Of a stretch of 64,000 nt of DNA, positions 60,531 to 64,000 are shown one piece after another (within the stretch, counting starts at the first letter, position 1; the number at the start of each line of letters is the position of its first letter). Under the pieces are notes generated by a model. That model had not been told where the DNA came from and ran no database searches. It saw only the letters and a list, made by a program, of their open reading frames with translations. This DNA is from Chamaecyparis obtusa (taxonomy: Eukaryota; Streptophyta; Pinopsida; Cupressales; Cupressaceae). The position numbers were made by a program, and so were the translations under genes. The stretch spans positions 248,001-312,000 of the forward strand of contig BSBK01000523.1 of NCBI GenBank assembly GCA_027943335.1, in the 5' to 3' direction.

Positions 60531-61289
60531 TGTGTGTGTATTTTGTGGTACCTATTATCTTGCAACACAACACTTCAATAAGACATTATATTGTTAGTTT
60601 AAAATTGAATTAGAAGCAAATAAACTACACAAAAGCGTCTTATTTCTCCCTAACTAGCAAGAGTGTGATTAAGATCAATTTTACTCTTAGATTTAGACCA
60701 AATGCAATTTATCTAAATATGATAAAATGAAGCTAAACTAGGAAATATCATTAATTCATTACCAAATTAAGATGATTTAAGCTATGAATTGACAATGCTA
60801 TTAAGCTACGATTTGCAATTGATAGTATGTAACTATGAATGCAATTAACTATTCAATTTGTGAGCTTTGAAAATTCTCTTTTATAGAAAGATTAATGAAT
60901 TCAACGGTTGAGATTCAATTTGAGAGGAGTGGTTGATATTCATTCTCCCTTGATCCATGTGAGTGATCCATGTACTTAGCCTCTAATTGGCTGGATTTTT
61001 CTTTGTTGTCCCTTGAGAGGTGACATGTATTTTCAAGCATTTTATAAATTAATTTTAATTAATTACCTTAGACATGTATTTAAGTAGGATTGATTTAATT
61101 AATTCATGTCAAGGATAATTAATAGGATTTTTTACCAATTGATGATGATTTAATGCTTGATTTAGTAATTTCATTGATTTTGACAAATTGTGTCGATAAT
61201 TAGGTGATCGGATTAGCATAATTAGAAAATTATTCCAAATTAGGGCAAATAGGGCCTTTAGTTAGACTAGCCCGATTTAGGGTGATTAT
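60531..61289 (-). repeat. 5' LTR of the Tat element
   Basis: It pairs with 44,721-45,480. The inner edge is fixed by the primer-binding site and the outer edge by the AGGTA duplication at 61,290. The last 30 bases (GTTAGACTAGCCCGATTTAG onward) match the left LTR poorly, and the outer end does not read as a canonical CA. Confidence 0.83.
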
Positions 61290-61454
61290 AGGTATCATTT
61301 ATTGAGAGAGAAGGTATTGGAAAAGAAATTTAAGCTTGAGTATGTACCTACAAAGGAGCATATAGCGGTCATATTTATAAAACCTTTATGCAAGGATGCT
61401 TTTGAGTATCTCAGGGGTAAGCTTGGCATTTTCCCCCTTCCTAGTGTTCAATAA
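61290..61454 (+). pseudogene. copia RNase H region, right half (copy 2)
   Basis: It continues the copia frame interrupted at 44,720: KFKLEYVPTKEHIAVIFIKP, then LCKDAFEYLRGKLGIFPLPS and VQ, ending at a TAA just before 61,455. It aligns residue by residue with 42,900-43,067 of copy 1. Confidence 0.85.
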
Positions 61455-61684
61455 ATGCACCGGTGTGTGCATTGGTCCATTGAATTGCATGATTATTCTT
61501 TTCTGGATCAATGCTTGTCATCTTTCACTTAGGGGGACCAAAGTGATTTCATCAGGGTGAGTTTGGCCCCTTTGTCATTGTTGTTAAAGAGGGAGAAGAG
61601 TGAAGAAAAATAGAGAACCTTGATGTTGATATCTTTTGACAATGAGTTGTTTTTTTTGTTATTGATGAATGTTGCAATTAATGA

Positions 61685-61697
61685 CAAAGGGGGAGAT
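61685..61697 (+). other. polypurine tract of copia copy 2
   Basis: CAAAGGGGGAGAT directly precedes TGTTAGAATGT, the LTR start. Confidence 0.9.
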
Positions 61698-62746
61698 TGT
61701 TAGAATGTACATTTGATGCTATTATTGTTTTTTCATTAATGGTTGTCATTGATGTCAATATATTTGAGGCATAGAAGAGGTTTAGATATGTTTTGGATAT
61801 TTTGGTGTATCAGTAGAAGCGTGCACAGGTTGATGTGCTTTAAATATTTTCACTTATGTGTGTCAATGCTAGTTTCTTTCATCGTGCAACATATTGTGGA
61901 TCATTTGTTTTGGTTCGGTCCTATCTTGGATGTGTTTGTTTTGCTTCAACTGATGCATTAAAATTGTATCATATAGATCATATCTATTGGTACCGAAGAT
62001 CTCATAGATGGTGTAACATGTTGATTTGTGTGAGGCATGTTGTATTGAGAGAGGTGGTTCACATTTCATTTCTTACCACTGTGGGAATTCTTTAGTGTGA
62101 CCTATTTCAAATTGGTTTAGGCCAACCTTGTTGTTGGCATAAGATGGTACAAGAGAGAGAGAGAGAGAGAGATGAGTTTACTTGTTTAGTAGTGCTTGTA
62201 TGTGAGTAATATGCAAAGTGAATGTGAACCTCACAAGGGAAGATCTATGTGATGATGTTTATGCGAGTTGATGCAATCAATAGCATACTATTATATCATG
62301 TCTATGTTGCATAGTATCAATGATAGTGACTTTAGTGGTGGATACAATTCTCATTTCTTATATTTTGGTAGTGAGTCTATTTGTACCAACAGTGAACCTT
62401 TTTATATCGGTAGTTAGCCTATCTTATTTTTAGGGTAGTTAGCCCAACCGATAGTGAGCCAAACAATAGTGTGCAATCTGACAGTGAGCCCTTGTAAAAA
62501 TTCACCTTAACCGGTGTCACCTTAACTGGTGTTCATTACATGAGAATTAGCTTCTTCATGGTTTTTCCCATTTTGAGTTTAAACGTAAATTCTAGTGTTC
62601 ATTGTGTTGATGGTTTTGTGCTTTCATGTTTAAATTTGTTATAAGTTTCTGATTGGTTTAAGTACTTACTAGTTTAACATAAGTGAAGAATTTTTTTTAA
62701 TAATAACCGATTCAGCCCCCTTCTCAGTTATTCGACATGTTCAACA
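61698..62746 (+). repeat. copia 3' LTR, copy 2 (complete, 1,049 bp)
   Basis: It runs from TGTTAGAATG to GACATGTTCAACA. The end includes GATTCAGCCCCCTTCTCAGT, the usual pre-terminal block of this family, also seen inverted at 5,170. An (AG)n tract lies at 62,152-62,173. Its partner is the truncated LTR at 43,310-44,148. Confidence 0.85.
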
Positions 62747-62750
62747 AAGG

Positions 62751-62910
62751 AGAGGTTCGTTCACTATCTTCTTATTGAGTATATACCTAATAGGAACCCA
62801 TTGAAGGAAGATGACCTCTTGATTTTAATTTTTAACACTTTATCACAAAATGACATTGAGGAGATGGAATCTAAAATATTAGAGTTTCCTTTTCTTTTGA
62901 TTCCTACATA
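62751..62910 (+). pseudogene. short unassigned coding remnant
   Basis: One frame reads RFVHYLLIEYIPNRNPLKED, DLLILIFNTLSQNDIEEMES and KILEFPFLLIPT before a TAG. Composition and length suggest a real coding scrap next to the LTR, possibly the target into which the copia inserted. No family is recognised. Confidence 0.3.
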
Positions 62911-64000
62911 GTTCTTGATCTTGATGTTCACCCATTGATATTCTTTTACACTGTTAGTGAAGATGTTATTAAAGTTTCTCTAGAGTTCTTTACTATTGGT
63001 AATATCCCAAGGGAGATTAACATGTGTAATATATAAAAGGAAGTAATGTATGCCAAAATATTTCCTATAATAAAATTGCAAGGATAATTTTGTATAAATT
63101 TTAATCTTTTGACAATTATAGAAAGAAGAAATATAAAATAAACCTAAAATAAACAACACATCGTAACACGGGTGTACATGGAAAACTCTTTTTAAAGAAA
63201 AAACCCACACTCCAAAGTAACCCAATGTATTGTTCAATATTAACATAGTTACAATACACTTGTAGAGAAAGACTTCCCAAGAGTACCACCAACCAAATTT
63301 GGAGAAATTCTTATAACTTAGTAATATTTACGAACTCTCACCCAACCCCCATCCCAAACAACTAATATATAGGAGATACAATAAATGAAACCATCAAATG
63401 GTAATAAAATAGAATGAGCTAAAATCACCCAAAAAGTGGAACCTAGATCTTAGCTTAGAAATCCAACACCCAAAGGTTAAGGTGGGCCCACATACCAAAA
63501 ATAACATATTCCTCCCATCTATCATAACCTCATTGTACTCCACTCACCGAATTGGGCATTCAATTTCAACCAAAGATACTTTATAATGTGTTGTAACATG
63601 CATCATAAGTTGGTTAATTAGTGTTACTCTCCTTGCAACCCTTTTGTGTCCAATATATATATATATATATATATATTTTTAATTTGTAAAATTTTGAATG
63701 TTGTAACTTATGATTTGGGAGGCCAATTAGACCCATGTTATTATTAAAGTATAGGTCTTGGAGAACCAGGAGGCCATGTAATTTATTTTGACCAAAAACC
63801 AGCTCTATAGCCCAAAAATTATATTTTTATGTGTTATATTGTAAAATTCATACTTTTGGTAATTTAAACATTAGGAGCAAGGTTGAAATGCATTTCCTAA
63901 CAATGGACAAGAGTAAGGAGAGCAATCTCCTCAAAATTGATACACCAAAAGTGTATGACAAAGTCTCTTTGAATTTCTTGATAAAAGTCTTACAAAAAAA
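62911..64000. other. AT-rich end of window, nothing recognised
   Basis: A perfect (AT)n run lies at 63,653-63,676. A GTGTACATGGAAAACTC / AAAACCCACACTCC stretch near 63,170-63,210 resembles sequence found in some copia LTRs but is too short to call. There is no gene. Confidence 0.45.

Larger units (their letters stand above)
44721..61289 (-). mobile_element. Tat-lineage Ty3/gypsy element with antisense PMD gene
   Basis: A 16,569-bp insertion lies between AGGTA duplications. In minus-strand order it carries an LTR (61,289-60,531), a primer-binding site, a 2-kb leader, gag, protease, G-patch, RT, RNase H, a second RNase H, integrase, a low-complexity tract, an opposite-strand PMD region and a second LTR (45,480-44,721). 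Two RNase H domains and the absence of a chromodomain point to the Tat group, whose members are known for large size and extra, often antisense, ORFs. An 878-bp solo LTR is nested at 54,293-55,170. Every reading frame has stops, so it is not autonomous now. Confidence 0.85.

Overview
This window is plant nuclear DNA made almost entirely of decayed, nested transposable elements. I see no gene that looks intact. The evidence is Ty1/copia and Tat-lineage Ty3/gypsy retrotransposons, a hAT-like transposase, a CACTA terminus, an L1-type LINE scrap, and host-gene fragments (CDC48, NOG1, a c-Myc-binding-protein homologue) that keep plant-like sequence and introns. The AT-rich, heavily diverged, nested LTR elements suit a large-genome seed plant. 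A gymnosperm is plausible, but the sequence alone does not prove it.

Layout. 1-6.5 kb: a minus-strand Ty1/copia element (gag, zinc knuckle, protease, integrase, RT, RNase H), broken by stops and frameshifts, with putative LTR sequence on both sides. 6.5-12 kb: no ordinary genes, but a NOG1 C-terminal fragment and a series of long inverted repeats, including one of about 870 bp. 12.1-16.4 kb: a plus-strand hAT-like transposase pseudogene with subterminal motifs. 16.4-28.3 kb: two same-strand, same-family copies (A and B) of a long coding sequence that I cannot assign to any named family. Each has an N-terminal globular part, a charged linker and a C-terminal coiled coil, about 1,100-1,200 codons in all. 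28.3-31 kb: a 65-bp satellite with hairpin-bearing units and a roughly 323-bp higher-order period, then a 48-bp minisatellite; motif content links this stretch to the hAT flanks. 31-38 kb: a patchwork of LINE, CDC48, MYCBP-like and NOG1 fragments with retained splice sites, ending in a CACTA-type terminus at 38,003. 38-41 kb: the 3' end of another LTR element with a coiled-coil ORF directly before its polypurine tract and 1.1-kb LTR. 41-44.7 kb and 61.3-62.7 kb: two copies of a plus-strand copia family. The second is split by a 16.6-kb Tat-type gypsy element (44.7-61.3 kb, minus) flanked by a 5-bp duplication. 62.7-64 kb: AT-rich sequence with nothing recognised apart from a short ORF remnant.

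The Tat-type element is the best-resolved unit. In minus-strand order it has LTR, primer-binding site, a 2-kb leader packed with degenerate GATC-containing motifs, gag, protease, a G-patch domain, RT, two RNase H domains and integrase. Then come a low-complexity tract, a plant mobile domain (PMD) coding region on the opposite strand, a second and inverted array of the same motif, and the other LTR. A solo LTR of another family has inserted in its pol region.

The least explained items are the A/B protein family, the antisense PMD gene with its mirrored motif arrays, the hairpin-unit satellite, and the multi-gene fragment cluster. All identifications come from reading translations and motifs by eye; no database search was run.
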